This document shows, piece after piece, positions 56,598 through 64,000 of a stretch of DNA of 64,000 bases. The stretch comes from Cytobacillus sp. IB215665 (GTDB lineage: Bacteria; Bacillota; Bacilli; Bacillales; SM2101), in NCBI RefSeq assembly GCF_033963835.1, contig NZ_JAXBME010000019.1, positions 34,301 through 98,300 on the forward strand, given 5' to 3'. Every line of letters begins with the position of its first letter. The first letter of the stretch is position 1. A program made the translations under genes and the position numbers. Under the pieces are notes generated by a model that worked only from the letters and a program-made list of their open reading frames with translations, did not search any database and was not told where the DNA came from.

Positions 56598-58232
56598 CTA
56601 TTTTCGAGATTTCTTATTCACTAACTGCTTCTTTTGTGCTAGTAAATTCGAAAACCTAGCTTCAAGCATTTGTTTTTCATCTTCATTTGTGATTAGTGAT
56701 AATCTACTTACCACCTCTGTTAACTCCATTTCAACCGCTAACAAATTCGTTTCTTCTTGTTGGTGTTCAACAGAATCATTTGACTCTAATAATTTATCTT
56801 TCAAAACACCTTTGTCATGCTCAATTTGTAAAATATGTGTCGCCAATTCTTGGACGAAATAACGATCATGAGTTACAAACAAAATTGTTCCTGGATAAGA
56901 TGTTAACACCATTTGTAACGCTTCTTTTGTTTGAAGGTCAAGGTAATTGGTCGGTTCATCTAATAACAGAACATTATAATCTCCTAAAAAGACTTTTACT
57001 AATTCAGTTTTTACCCGTTCTCCTCCACTTAACATGGAAACTTTTTTATGGACATTTTCCCGTTTAAATCGTAGCCTCGATAACACAGTTCTAATAAATT
57101 GCTCTGAATAATGACTGGATTCTTTTACATTTTCTAAGATCGTTTTATGCTCATCTAGACTATCTAATTTTTGATGGAAATATCCTATGGAAGCAGGTTT
57201 AGCAATAGAAATATCATCATGCCTTGTTGCTATCATATTTAATAATGTTGTTTTGCCTACACCGTTTCTTCCAATTATAGCAACTCTTGCCCCTGGTTTA
57301 ATGGCACCGTTTAAGTCACTAAATAACAAACGATTTCCCATTTTTACACTTACTTCATTAAATGCAATTGCCCTTTTGCTATGAATTTTCTTAAACTGAC
57401 TAATGTCAAAGGTGATATCTTCTTCTTGCTTTGGTTTTTCCTTTTTCTCAAGTTGATCAATTCTCGATCTAAGTGCGTGGACACCTTTATCTAATTTCGC
57501 TTTCTTTTGACCAACACTTCTTTTATGCAATCTCGCTTCAGAATTACCCATGCGGCTTGGTGCTTTTTTCAATGATTTTGACTTTTGGCTTCTTTCTACT
57601 GCAGCTTGTTCTAGACGTTGTTTCTCCTTCACATATTGCTCGTACTCAAACTGCTGTCTATCTTTCAAATGTTTCTTTTGCTCAAGATATGCTTCATAGT
57701 TGCCATCATAGCAATGTACCTTTCCTTTATCCAATTCCCAGATCGTGGTACAAACTTGATTAAGAAGTTGTTGATCATGAGAAATAATAATGACACTTCC
57801 AGCAAATGCTTTTAACTCTCTTTCAAATTGTTGTATTCCTTCTACATCTAAATGACTTGTTGGCTCGTCAGCAACGATTAATTTAGCATTTGCAGACAAA
57901 GCTGATGCTATTTTCTTTCTCGTTTCTTCTCCCCCACTTAAAAATTGCTTCCTTTCTTTAGGAATTCTCCAATGACCATTCAATTTTTGAGGAATATCGC
58001 TAACTTCGAGATCTTCAAGCTGCGGTATATAAGCAATCGGACAATATACGTTGACAATTCCACTATCTGGCTCAAGTTGTTCCACTAAAATTTTCAATAA
58101 CGTAGATTTCCCTTCCCCATTTTTACCGACAACCCCTATTTTTTCACCATTAAACACTTGTAATTGTTGAATATTTAATATCGTACGGTCTCCATAAGAC
58201 TTTTCAATTTGATTCGCATCTAACAATAGCAT
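56598..58232 (-). CDS. ABC-F ribosome-protection ATPase (VmlR/Vga-like)
   Basis: A 544-residue soluble protein with two ATPase domains and no membrane segment. First domain: GKNGEGKST, LSGGEETRKK, LIVADEPTSHLD. Second: GRNGVGKTT, LSGGERVK, LLLDEPTNYLD. The basic inter-domain linker (around residues 185-265) is the ribosome-contacting part. Size and short first domain match VmlR, ExpZ and Vga proteins, which displace pleuromutilins, lincosamides and streptogramin A from the ribosome. The drug range is inferred. The ATG 58232 follows directly on the T run of an attenuator whose 3' arm holds the ribosome site GGGAGG. Confidence 0.88.
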   Translation of the reverse strand: MLLLDANQIEKSYGDRTILNIQQLQVFNGEKIGVVGKNGEGKSTLLKILVEQLEPDSGIVNVYCPIAYIPQLEDLEVSDIPQKLNGHWRIPKERKQFLSGGEETRKKIASALSANAKLIVADEPTSHLDVEGIQQFERELKAFAGSVIIISHDQQLLNQVCTTIWELDKGKVHCYDGNYEAYLEQKKHLKDRQQFEYEQYVKEKQRLEQAAVERSQKSKSLKKAPSRMGNSEARLHKRSVGQKKAKLDKGVHALRSRIDQLEKKEKPKQEEDITFDISQFKKIHSKRAIAFNEVSVKMGNRLLFSDLNGAIKPGARVAIIGRNGVGKTTLLNMIATRHDDISIAKPASIGYFHQKLDSLDEHKTILENVKESSHYSEQFIRTVLSRLRFKRENVHKKVSMLSGGERVKTELVKVFLGDYNVLLLDEPTNYLDLQTKEALQMVLTSYPGTILFVTHDRYFVQELATHILQIEHDKGVLKDKLLESNDSVEHQQEETNLLAVEMELTEVVSRLSLITNEDEKQMLEARFSNLLAQKKQLVNKKSRK

Positions 58233-58264
58233 AAAAAATCCTCCCTACAATTCTAGAGAGGATT
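58233..58264 (-). terminator. Attenuator terminator of the ABC-F gene
   Basis: On the minus strand AATCCTCTCT and AGGGAGGATT form a 10-bp stem (one G-U pair) with an 8-nt loop, followed by six T and then the ATG. The 3' arm contains the ribosome-binding site, so the hairpin would block both transcription and translation. Confidence 0.8.
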
Positions 58265-58364
58265 AGCTGTAATATTTAGGTATGTAATGATGTTAAAAAG
58301 CTCAGTAAAAACGGCTCAATTTTTCAAAAAGATTAGAAATTGGCACATTTACTCCAATTATTCT

Positions 58365-58409
58365 TCACCATTTTTTTGAACACATCATTCCTGCTATAAT
58401 TTCAACCAT
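58365..58409 (-). CDS. Candidate leader peptide, 14 aa
   Basis: ATG GTT GAA ... TGG TGA encodes MVEIIAGMMCSKKW in the leader of the ABC-F gene. Internal Met-8 and Met-9 are alternative starts after GCAGGA. A second overlapping frame (58333-58371) gives MVKNNWSKCANF. Short leader ORFs are usual for ribosome-mediated induction of such genes. The ribosome site of the 14-codon frame is weak. Confidence 0.45.
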   Translation of the reverse strand: MVEIIAGMMCSKKW

Positions 58410-58472
58410 ATTAATGGTCCAATTATAACGCATATAAAAATAGTACCTAAAAATGCATAGACTAATCCTATC

Positions 58473-58528
58473 TAGACAACATTTATTAAAAATAAACTAT
58501 TTAAATAATGTCTAAAAAAATAGGATTA
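58473..58528 (-). promoter_or_regulatory. Upstream leader hairpin and antiterminator arm
   Basis: TAATCCTAT (58473-58481, plus strand) pairs with ATAGGATTA (58520-58528), extended by TAGACA/TGTCTA. Its 3' arm on the RNA, AGGAUUAG (58472-58479), can instead pair with CUAAUCCU (58259-58266), which overlaps the 5' arm of the attenuator terminator. This gives mutually exclusive structures. Confidence 0.65.
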
Positions 58529-58576
58529 ATTCCACATTAGTTTAAGTACCGTTCCTTTCCACTTTAATTATTTTTA

Positions 58577-58605
58577 TCATTACATAAATTTGCAATTAAT
58601 GTCAA
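58577..58605 (-). promoter_or_regulatory. Putative promoter of the ABC-F leader
   Basis: On the minus strand a perfect -35 TTGACA (58600-58605) is followed after 17 nt by TAATGA, a weak -10. An alternative -10 TATAAT occurs at 58422-58427 without a good -35. Confidence 0.4.
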
Positions 58606-58624
58606 CCACATTTTTTTCTTGACA

Positions 58625-58852
58625 TCAATAAGGGAACGAATCATTAATGCACGTTACAGTGTTCTTTGCCCAATCACTTCTTATGATCGTATATCCAACA
58701 CCATCGTGGTAACATCCCACCTTGAGGCCAACCATTTCTAAGGTATTCTTCATTTACGTACCCACAATTATATAGCGTTTTTCGCATCGCATAATTATCA
58801 TGTCGCGTATGTGCTTCTATTCGTACAATATGAAATGTATTACTTATATATT
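58625..58852 (-). pseudogene. C-terminal remnant of a GNAT acetyltransferase
   Basis: The minus strand from about 58850 encodes HIVRIEAHTRHDNYAMRKTL then YNCGYVNEEYLRNGWPQGG, a typical GNAT motif B region. After a frame change near 58690 it continues YTIIRSDWAKNTVT to a TGA at 58625. The N-terminal two thirds are missing and the XRE gene end takes its place. Clearly a broken gene. Confidence 0.65.
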
Positions 58853-59644
58853 CTATAAACTGTTATCTAATTTCCTGCTCACTTTTTTCAACAGCTTATT
58901 ATTTAAACGATTAATATGTTCCTCATTTTCAACCAATATTCTATATGAATCTATTTTCGATATTATACGAATTAATATGTAGACACCAATGGCAATTAAA
59001 GTTATGAATATTGGATAGTAAGGCATTAGAACATCTGAAGCCACAAATTCTTTTTTTACTAAAAAAAAGGATATCCCACCTGCTACAATAAAACAAACTC
59101 CAACTATCATTAATGAGGTATTCTTTTTCTTAACATCTTCGTATCTAACTTTCAATTCTTTAATATAGTTTTGATCAAATGTTAAAGCTTTTTTCTGAAG
59201 TATTGCATATCGATTTCCTTCCATAAAACTTGCTGTAATTGCTCCAATCCCAAATACAGCAAGAAGACTAATTAGGACGGTAAAGATTAAAGGATCTTGT
59301 TTAAAAACGAAATAAGGTATTGTTGAAAGAATAAGAAGGCTAAGTCCTATGGCAAAATATTTATAAGCTTTACCTTGAGATAGAAGATACCCTTCTGCCA
59401 TTTCTTTGCTTACATAATATCCCTTTTCCTTTTCTTTACTGTGTTCAACATTATCTTTTAGCAAATAATCAATTGACACATCGAAAATATTCCCAAGCAT
59501 TAGTAGTTTTTCGATTTCGGGATAACCTTGCCCGTTTTCCCATTTACTAACAGCCTGCCTTGTAGTGCTTAATTCCTCAGCTAAGGCTTCTTGAGATAAG
59601 CCTTTTTCTTTTCTTAATTTAAACAGTTTTTCACTAAATGTCAT
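58853..59644 (-). CDS. XRE-family regulator with C-terminal membrane domain
   Basis: A 263-residue protein. The Cro/CI-type HTH occupies residues ~5-60 (LSQEALAEELSTTRQAVSKW). After a charged linker come about four hydrophobic segments (residues ~95-112, 120-140, 178-197, 208-230), so it is a membrane-bound DNA-binding protein. Similar Firmicutes proteins are uncharacterised; they may sense envelope state. ATG 59644 with AAGGAAGGAG upstream. Confidence 0.88.
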   Translation of the reverse strand: MTFSEKLFKLRKEKGLSQEALAEELSTTRQAVSKWENGQGYPEIEKLLMLGNIFDVSIDYLLKDNVEHSKEKEKGYYVSKEMAEGYLLSQGKAYKYFAIGLSLLILSTIPYFVFKQDPLIFTVLISLLAVFGIGAITASFMEGNRYAILQKKALTFDQNYIKELKVRYEDVKKKNTSLMIVGVCFIVAGGISFFLVKKEFVASDVLMPYYPIFITLIAIGVYILIRIISKIDSYRILVENEEHINRLNNKLLKKVSRKLDNSL

Positions 59645-60271
59645 ATATAAACTCCTTCCTTTTAATAGTTAAATTGTATTAAAACATTGCTTTAAATTCC
59701 ATATTCCAGGAGATGCAATTTGTCAACTTGCGGTTGCAACTGTGTTATCCAGTGTTTTTTCAATTATAAGTCTTATGTAAAATACGAAAAAAATTCATTT
59801 AACACTTATAATTAAGAATTCAAGGAAAATAAAATTTTAGCTATTTAAAACATAAAAATCCAATATCTCCTTAATAATTCACATTTCTAATTCTGCTAAA
59901 CTGTCATATCGTTTAAGGGGCACACCCTCATATTCCCTACCTAATTTTATCATAAATGGAAAACTTATAGTTTTTACAACATGACAAAAAAAATTGACGC
60001 GGATCTGTATTTCAGATTTGCACCATATTGTGGAATAACAATTCTCAGGTTGGGAAAAAACTAATAGACTCATTAATCATTGTCGTTATTAATTTCATTA
60101 TTAGTTCATTTTCTATCGTGATATGTCCCTTAATCCAGTGAAGGTTAATGGAATTGTAGATTTCAATCCAAATATACTAGTATCTCTTGGATTTACCATA
60201 CTACTGGAATAGTTATTATTTCTTATAAATTAACAAGGAATCGAAATTGATTTTACCATAAACTTGATAGG
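59645..60271. other. Gap with no supported gene
   Basis: AT-rich. A minus-strand frame (59879-60073, 64 codons) ends LGREYEGVPLKRYDSLAELE, which looks protein-like, but its first half does not and there is no ribosome site; it may be a gene remnant. GGTTGCAAC-type sequences near 59735 upstream of the XRE gene could be an operator. Confidence 0.4.
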
Positions 60272-60751
60272 TTAGTGCCAATAAGGTTGTTCCATCTCAT
60301 TAACAACACCTGAACGAGGGTTCACTAAAAAGTACCTTCCATCCACTTCAAAATGGTAATCCCGATAACGAATAAAGAACCGCGTATCTTCCGTGTATAT
60401 AGGAACCGTGTCTCTGTACCTTTCTTCATTCTGTACAACAATGCCAGACACGTCATACCCACTTTCATAAACCAATTGTTTAGCCTGTTCAAAAGTGTAG
60501 GTCGGTCTGAAAAAGATAAAGAGTAATAAAGGAATAATAAATAATATGATTAAAGATGGCTTTATCCTTTTTCTCATCGATCCCCGTATCAAATAAACGT
60601 ATGAGAAATAAACCACAGTCGTCAGAAAGGGAATTAATATACCCATATTGAAGACATCCCTGTAAAGAGTAGAATTTATAAATTCAAAAATGCAAAATTC
60701 CATAATTGCAGCACTTAAAATATACAGCATAATCTTTTTGTTCTTCTTCAT
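60272..60751 (-). CDS. Hypothetical membrane protein with PepSY-like tail
   Basis: A 159-residue protein with three hydrophobic segments (residues ~8-25, 36-55, 66-82). The C-terminal ~75 residues are extracytoplasmic or cytosolic and read FEQAKQLVYESGYDVSGIVV ... YHFEVDGRYFLVNPRSGVV, an arrangement like small PepSY-type domains. I know no named family for it. ATG 60751 with GAGGAGATAAAA upstream. Confidence 0.75.
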   Translation of the reverse strand: MKKNKKIMLYILSAAIMEFCIFEFINSTLYRDVFNMGILIPFLTTVVYFSYVYLIRGSMRKRIKPSLIILFIIPLLLFIFFRPTYTFEQAKQLVYESGYDVSGIVVQNEERYRDTVPIYTEDTRFFIRYRDYHFEVDGRYFLVNPRSGVVNEMEQPYWH

Positions 60752-60856
60752 TTTTATCTCCTCGGTTGATTGTATCTATGTCTAAGATATACTCAGTCTC
60801 ATTAAAATAAGTCCTTACATTCATAATACCAAGTAAATTATTCTATGTGTTTTCTA

Positions 60857-60882
60857 AAGAAACAATCTTTACGAGAAGAGCC
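60857..60882. repeat. End fragment of MITE-like repeat
   Basis: AGAAACAATCTTTACGAGAA then GAGCC matches the right end of the dispersed family. Confidence 0.45.
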
Positions 60883-60998
60883 ATACATAAAGAAAGACTC
60901 TCTTAGTTAGAGTTTTAATAGTCCTTGAATATATAACCTAGATTATTATATCATTGGAAAACAAACAAGATTTTCAGCATATTTAAGGAAGTGTTTTA

Positions 60999-61292
60999 AT
61001 GATTATAGAAGTAGATTATTTTCAACACAAAGATTATATTCTCGTTCCTGTAGAGGTAGGAGAGAATATTGATAAAATTCAGGATAAATTTAATGCTTGG
61101 ATATATGATAAAAATAATGACCATAAATATTGGATATATCGTAATGGAATAAAGGACGGTCTGCTGATAAATACAGAAGGGCTTGTATATTGGCTAAACA
61201 ACCATTATTTAAATAATACACAGGAAACTGTCGTAAAAGTAGAAAGTACGCCAGAGATTATTAGTAAAGCAGAAAAAAGAATATGGTTCTAA
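60999..61292 (+). CDS. Hypothetical protein, 97 aa
   Basis: A soluble 97-residue protein, MIIEVDYFQHKDYILVPVEV..., with aromatic-rich NDHKYWIYRNGIKDGLLINT and an acidic helix near the end. No family recognised. AAGGAAGTG precedes ATG 60999 at a good distance and the codon use fits the region, so it is probably real. It stands alone. Confidence 0.7.
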   Translation: MIIEVDYFQHKDYILVPVEVGENIDKIQDKFNAWIYDKNNDHKYWIYRNGIKDGLLINTEGLVYWLNNHYLNNTQETVVKVESTPEIISKAEKRIWF

Positions 61293-61698
61293 ATGTACAT
61301 TTATGAGCTGTGACAGATCTTTTTTTATTTAGATTGCTTGTAACAACTTCCCTTGTGGTTAGCCCGATTTGAACAAGATTTCTCAATACATAAAGAAAGA
61401 CGCTTTTCGGAATTATTTCTGAAAAGCGCCAGATTGCTGAAGATTTAATTTCTAGTTAAACTTTAATTTACTTAAAAGCACCCTATAAAGGTTGAACAGC
61501 TTTTTATTCAGATAGTCTTTCTTTTCAATATACAAAACCCCTTTAGATAACCATTTCCAAAGGGGGGATATCGTCTCATCATTTTTGTGAACATCGTAAC
61601 TTTATTTCAAATCTACAGCACAAGTTTTGGTTTTCTAGCTTGATATGATTCCTCTTATGTAACTGGACAAGTACTCTACAATAATGAAGGGGTGATAA
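61293..61698. other. Gap with two hairpins, no gene seen
   Basis: CGCTTTTCGGAA/TTCTGAAAAGCG (61401-61428, 11 of 12 pairs) may end the 97-aa gene. CCCCTTT/AAAGGGG (61538-61565) may end the alpha/beta hydrolase gene on the minus strand. Neither has a strong U tract. Confidence 0.45.
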
Positions 61699-62571
61699 TC
61701 AATGGTTAACTAAAAACTTAATCATCTGTTCATTTACAAATTCAGGTTTTTCTAAGCTTAATAGATGTCCTGCTTCTGGAACAAGTTCAACTTGAATATT
61801 TTCCACTAAATTAGATGCTCTTTGATAGGCTTTTCGCACATCACAAATAACTTCTCCTTCTCCTAACAACAATAGAGTAGGTACCTCTATTTTTCTTAAT
61901 TCTTCATCATTTATAACAAAAGGAGGGATCTTACCTTTCATCATACCATGTTTAAATCCAGCATGAAATTGAGATACAAAAAGATCATCCAATGTCTTTT
62001 TCTCAACCAACAACCAATTCATGAAATTCTTTACTACAAAGTGATAAGGAAATTTAGCCAAGGTTAAGATTCGTATAATAAATAGAGAATAAATTTGGGC
62101 GAACGTCCCAGCTGGATTCATTAATACCATCTTTTTTATTCTTTGTGGAATGAATAGAGAGAATTGAGCAGATAAAAATCCACCATAGGATAACCCTGCC
62201 AAATAACATTTTTCTATATGTAAACAATCCAAAACCTGCTCAAACCACATAGTACATTCTTCAATTTTTGATGGATAGTTTTTAGGAACACTTTTATTAA
62301 GGTCCCCAAAATAGTCAACTGCGTAAATTTTAAAGTGCTTGCTCAACTCTTGAATATTCGGATACCACATTGTGGAACTGCAACCCATCGCATGTATTAA
62401 AACTAGGGGTTCACCATCTTCAATCCCACACGAAACAATATGTGTTTCACCTTGCTCAGTTGATACATAGTAAGATTCTAAAGGAACCTTCCAAAGTGAT
62501 AAACTTTCTACATAGCTTTTATAGTATTTTTCTTGCTTCAGGTTGGTTTTAAATTTAATATAATCTCTCAA
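61699..62571 (-). CDS. Alpha/beta hydrolase
   Basis: A 290-residue hydrolase. IHAMGCSSTMW holds the oxyanion region, Ser nucleophile in LAGLSYGGFLS, acid residue probably in LLGEGEVICD, and His in EAGHLLSLEKPE. The family includes esterases and carboxylesterases; the substrate is unknown. The frame extends to 62622, but TTG 62571 has GGAGGTG 6 nt upstream and gives LRDYIKFKTNLKQEKYYKS. Confidence 0.88.
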   Translation of the reverse strand: MRDYIKFKTNLKQEKYYKSYVESLSLWKVPLESYYVSTEQGETHIVSCGIEDGEPLVLIHAMGCSSTMWYPNIQELSKHFKIYAVDYFGDLNKSVPKNYPSKIEECTMWFEQVLDCLHIEKCYLAGLSYGGFLSAQFSLFIPQRIKKMVLMNPAGTFAQIYSLFIIRILTLAKFPYHFVVKNFMNWLLVEKKTLDDLFVSQFHAGFKHGMMKGKIPPFVINDEELRKIEVPTLLLLGEGEVICDVRKAYQRASNLVENIQVELVPEAGHLLSLEKPEFVNEQMIKFLVNH

Positions 62572-63074
62572 TCCGCACACCTCCATCAACAGATTCAGAT
62601 CACAAATTATTCCTTTATTCAATAGTTAATACCATATATTAATAAATATTTAGTTTATGAAACTTTTTATTGTCCAGAAATCTATATTGTTATTATAATA
62701 ATGTTCTAAAAAATATCATGTATCTTAAGTCACTTATGATGGTGACTCAAGTAATAAATTATCAAGCACATTTATAGTATCTCATAACTTTTATCCTCCT
62801 TATTCATTCCTCCTTTCGTGACCGATTTAGGGTTTTCTTTTTTAATTATTTTCATATTTTTATAAAAACATCAAACCCATTTGTATATACATATGATACG
62901 GTGCTATCTCCTATATTGCCCTCACTTCTTAGTACATTTCAAGTGGGGGACCTTTAATCAATAATTGATATTTTTGCTATTATGTTTCATTAATTTTATA
63001 ATCTAATATTTTGCTATATAATAAATGATAAAGATTTCTATAACATAAAAAATACATGTTTGGAGAGATTAATA
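62572..63074. other. AT-rich gap without a gene
   Basis: Apart from a small inverted repeat AGTCAC/GTGACT (about 62730-62750) I see nothing that supports a gene. It contains the upstream region of the small membrane protein at 63075. Confidence 0.5.
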
Positions 63075-63176
63075 TTGGAAATCTTAGCATATATTGTATT
63101 TCCTGTACTTTCGGTGATACCTGTGATCATCATTTACTTGATAGGAGAGTTTTTCAGAAAGAAACGATCCGTTTAA
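63075..63176 (+). CDS. Small membrane protein, 33 aa
   Basis: TTG-started frame encoding LEILAYIVFPVLSVIPVIII then YLIGEFFRKKRSV: one membrane span followed by a basic tail, the layout of bacterial single-span microproteins. GGAGAG lies 7 nt upstream in the context TTGGAGAGATTAATATTG, nearly the same as at 63339. A terminator follows 19 nt after the stop. Confidence 0.6.
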   Translation: MEILAYIVFPVLSVIPVIIIYLIGEFFRKKRSV

Positions 63177-63194
63177 GCTAAGCTTCTTCATGTG

Positions 63195-63222
63195 AACGCC
63201 CTCCATTCTTGGGGCGTTTTTT
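63195..63222 (+). terminator. Terminator after the 33-aa gene
   Basis: AACGCCC (63195-63201) and GGGCGTT (63212-63218) followed by a run of T. Confidence 0.75.
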
Positions 63223-63338
63223 GCTTTAGTAACCACAATGCTTATTTTGTTTACTAAATTCAAAACCATTTTTTGTTATACTTAATTTGTAGAACCGCAG
63301 GATTACTTTACAATCATAAATGATTGGAGAGATTTATA

Positions 63339-63503
63339 TTGATTGGTGGCCTTGGCATTATTTTTTTAGGTATTATCATTTTATTTCTTGCCATGTACTT
63401 CCTATATTGGGTAATAAAAAGTGCAATTAAAAACGGAATGAACGAATCATTAAATACCAAATTAATAGAAAGAGTATTAGAGAAAATGGACGAGAAAAAA
63501 TAA
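63339..63503 (+). CDS. Small membrane protein, 54 aa
   Basis: TTG-started frame: LIGGLGIIFLGIIILFLAMY forms one membrane span, then FLYWVIKSAIKNGMNESLNT and a charged helix to EKMDEKK. I know similar short Bacillus membrane proteins only as domains of unknown function. GGAGAG precedes by 7 nt in the same sequence context as the 33-aa gene 264 bp upstream. A terminator follows. Confidence 0.65.
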   Translation: MIGGLGIIFLGIIILFLAMYFLYWVIKSAIKNGMNESLNTKLIERVLEKMDEKK

Positions 63504-63515
63504 GAAAATGTGTAC

Positions 63516-63545
63516 ACCTTCGATATATACGAAGGTTTTTTCTTT
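63516..63545 (+). terminator. Terminator after the 54-aa gene
   Basis: ACCTTCG (63516-63522) and CGAAGGT (63530-63536) with a T-rich tract. It also lies just past the stop of the convergent minus-strand gene. Confidence 0.75.
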
Positions 63546-63547
63546 TA

Positions 63548-63739
63548 CTAGTAGCCACAATTACTCTTGAGTTTCCTTATTAATAACCTGTGTTTTTTAT
63601 TTCTCAACCGTTCTTGATCTTGTTGTATTTCTTTAGATAATCTTTCATGTTGCTTTCTCGCTTGTTGTTCCTCTGCTAATAACTCGATAGCTTGTCTAAC
63701 CATGATAGATGACACATCACCAACAATAATTGTTTTCAA
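63548..63739 (-). CDS. Small coiled-coil protein, 63 aa
   Basis: TTG-started, MKTIIVGDVSSIMVRQAIEL then a long charged helix (AEEQQARKQHERLSKEIQQD...). The N-terminal TIIVGDVSS strand followed by a helix, then coiled coil, is distinctive but I know no family. GAGGTG lies 7 nt upstream. Hydrophilic, cytoplasmic. Confidence 0.55.
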   Translation of the reverse strand: MKTIIVGDVSSIMVRQAIELLAEEQQARKQHERLSKEIQQDQERLRNKKHRLLIRKLKSNCGY

Positions 63740-63865
63740 TTCTATTCACCTCACTAATTCTTGAGTTTCCAAAACACTGTACCTATAAAACTGTTTATTT
63801 TGTCTAGTTCCAAAACACTTATCAGTGAATAAACATAACTAAACAACAAAGAAAGGTATGTTTAT

Positions 63866-64000
63866 ATGATTAAAAATTTTTGTGATCCAAGTCAGAATGA
63901 AACTAAAATTATCTGTGACCAAAGACAAGAACCCCTGGTACCGTTATCCATAGGAACACCCACTATGACAAATTCAGTATCAGTATTTAATAAAGGGGAC
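63866..64000 (+). CDS. Partial unknown protein, N-terminus
   Basis: Open from ATG 63866 to the window end (45 codons). GAAAGG lies about 9 nt upstream. Two cysteines (NFCDPS and IICDQR) and TMTNSVSVFNKGD are visible. The Cys-containing leader followed by a beta-like SVSVFN segment faintly recalls endospore appendage (DUF3992) subunits, but 45 residues do not allow a call. Confidence 0.5.
   Translation, partial: MIKNFCDPSQNETKIICDQRQEPLVPLSIGTPTMTNSVSVFNKGD

Noticed and set aside
57473..57815. Plus-strand ORFs within the ABC-F gene
   Set aside because: Antisense shadows of a gene with complete Walker and signature motifs.

Overview
The window comes from an AT-rich, endospore-forming Bacillaceae genome. 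It carries three spore-protein-type genes (sspE, sspK, a YpzG-like gene), the Bacillus FabL enoyl reductase, and a gene order that follows the Bacillus subtilis ygaD-ygaC-sspE-fabL-yfhS-mutY-yfhP-sspK-yfhH-recX-yfhF-yfhE-yfhD block. Strong GGAGG-type ribosome sites, frequent TTG/GTG starts and U-tract terminators fit this. I cannot name the species. No rRNA, tRNA, CRISPR array, prophage or transposase was seen.

Layout. 1-13.3 kb: conserved spore/housekeeping block, with a lactate permease and an SDR gene placed between yfhH and recX. 13.4-17 kb: DoxX protein, Cof-type phosphatase, a truncated acetyltransferase and an aldo/keto reductase. 17-29.8 kb: a carbohydrate island, all on the minus strand: GH30 hydrolase, a GH94 protein resembling 1,2-beta-oligoglucan phosphorylase, a YesMN-type two-component system, and an Lpl-type ABC importer without its own ATPase. 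The two transport/catabolism transcription units carry near-identical 28-bp sites, each exactly 30 nt upstream of a predicted -10 box, so they probably form the regulon of the two-component system. 30-33.6 kb: DUF1992 protein, topoisomerase III and a quinone reductase. 33.8-39.7 kb: an ABC-2 exporter with a LuxR-type two-component system, arranged like lnrJKLMN (yfiJKLMN), interrupted by a GNAT gene and a 21-bp minisatellite. 39.9-47.9 kb: a SAM-I riboswitch followed by four overlapping methionine genes (metI, metC, yitJ, cobalamin-dependent metH). 48-64 kb: accessory genes: alpha/beta hydrolases, a secreted metzincin paired with a lipoprotein, a MocR regulator divergent from a flavin-binding protein, a methyltransferase, a streptomycin-kinase-like phosphotransferase, a VmlR/Vga-like ABC-F gene behind an attenuator, an XRE membrane protein, and several small unknown membrane proteins.

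Non-coding structure is rich. A MITE-like repeat (about 95-165 bp, inverted ends of about 24 bp, outer base GGCTcTTTTCGTA) recurs in intergenic gaps, sometimes as end fragments. Two 21/22-bp minisatellites and one tandem pair of about 130-bp units are also present. Two acetyltransferase genes are degraded, and one of them breaks off at a repeat copy.
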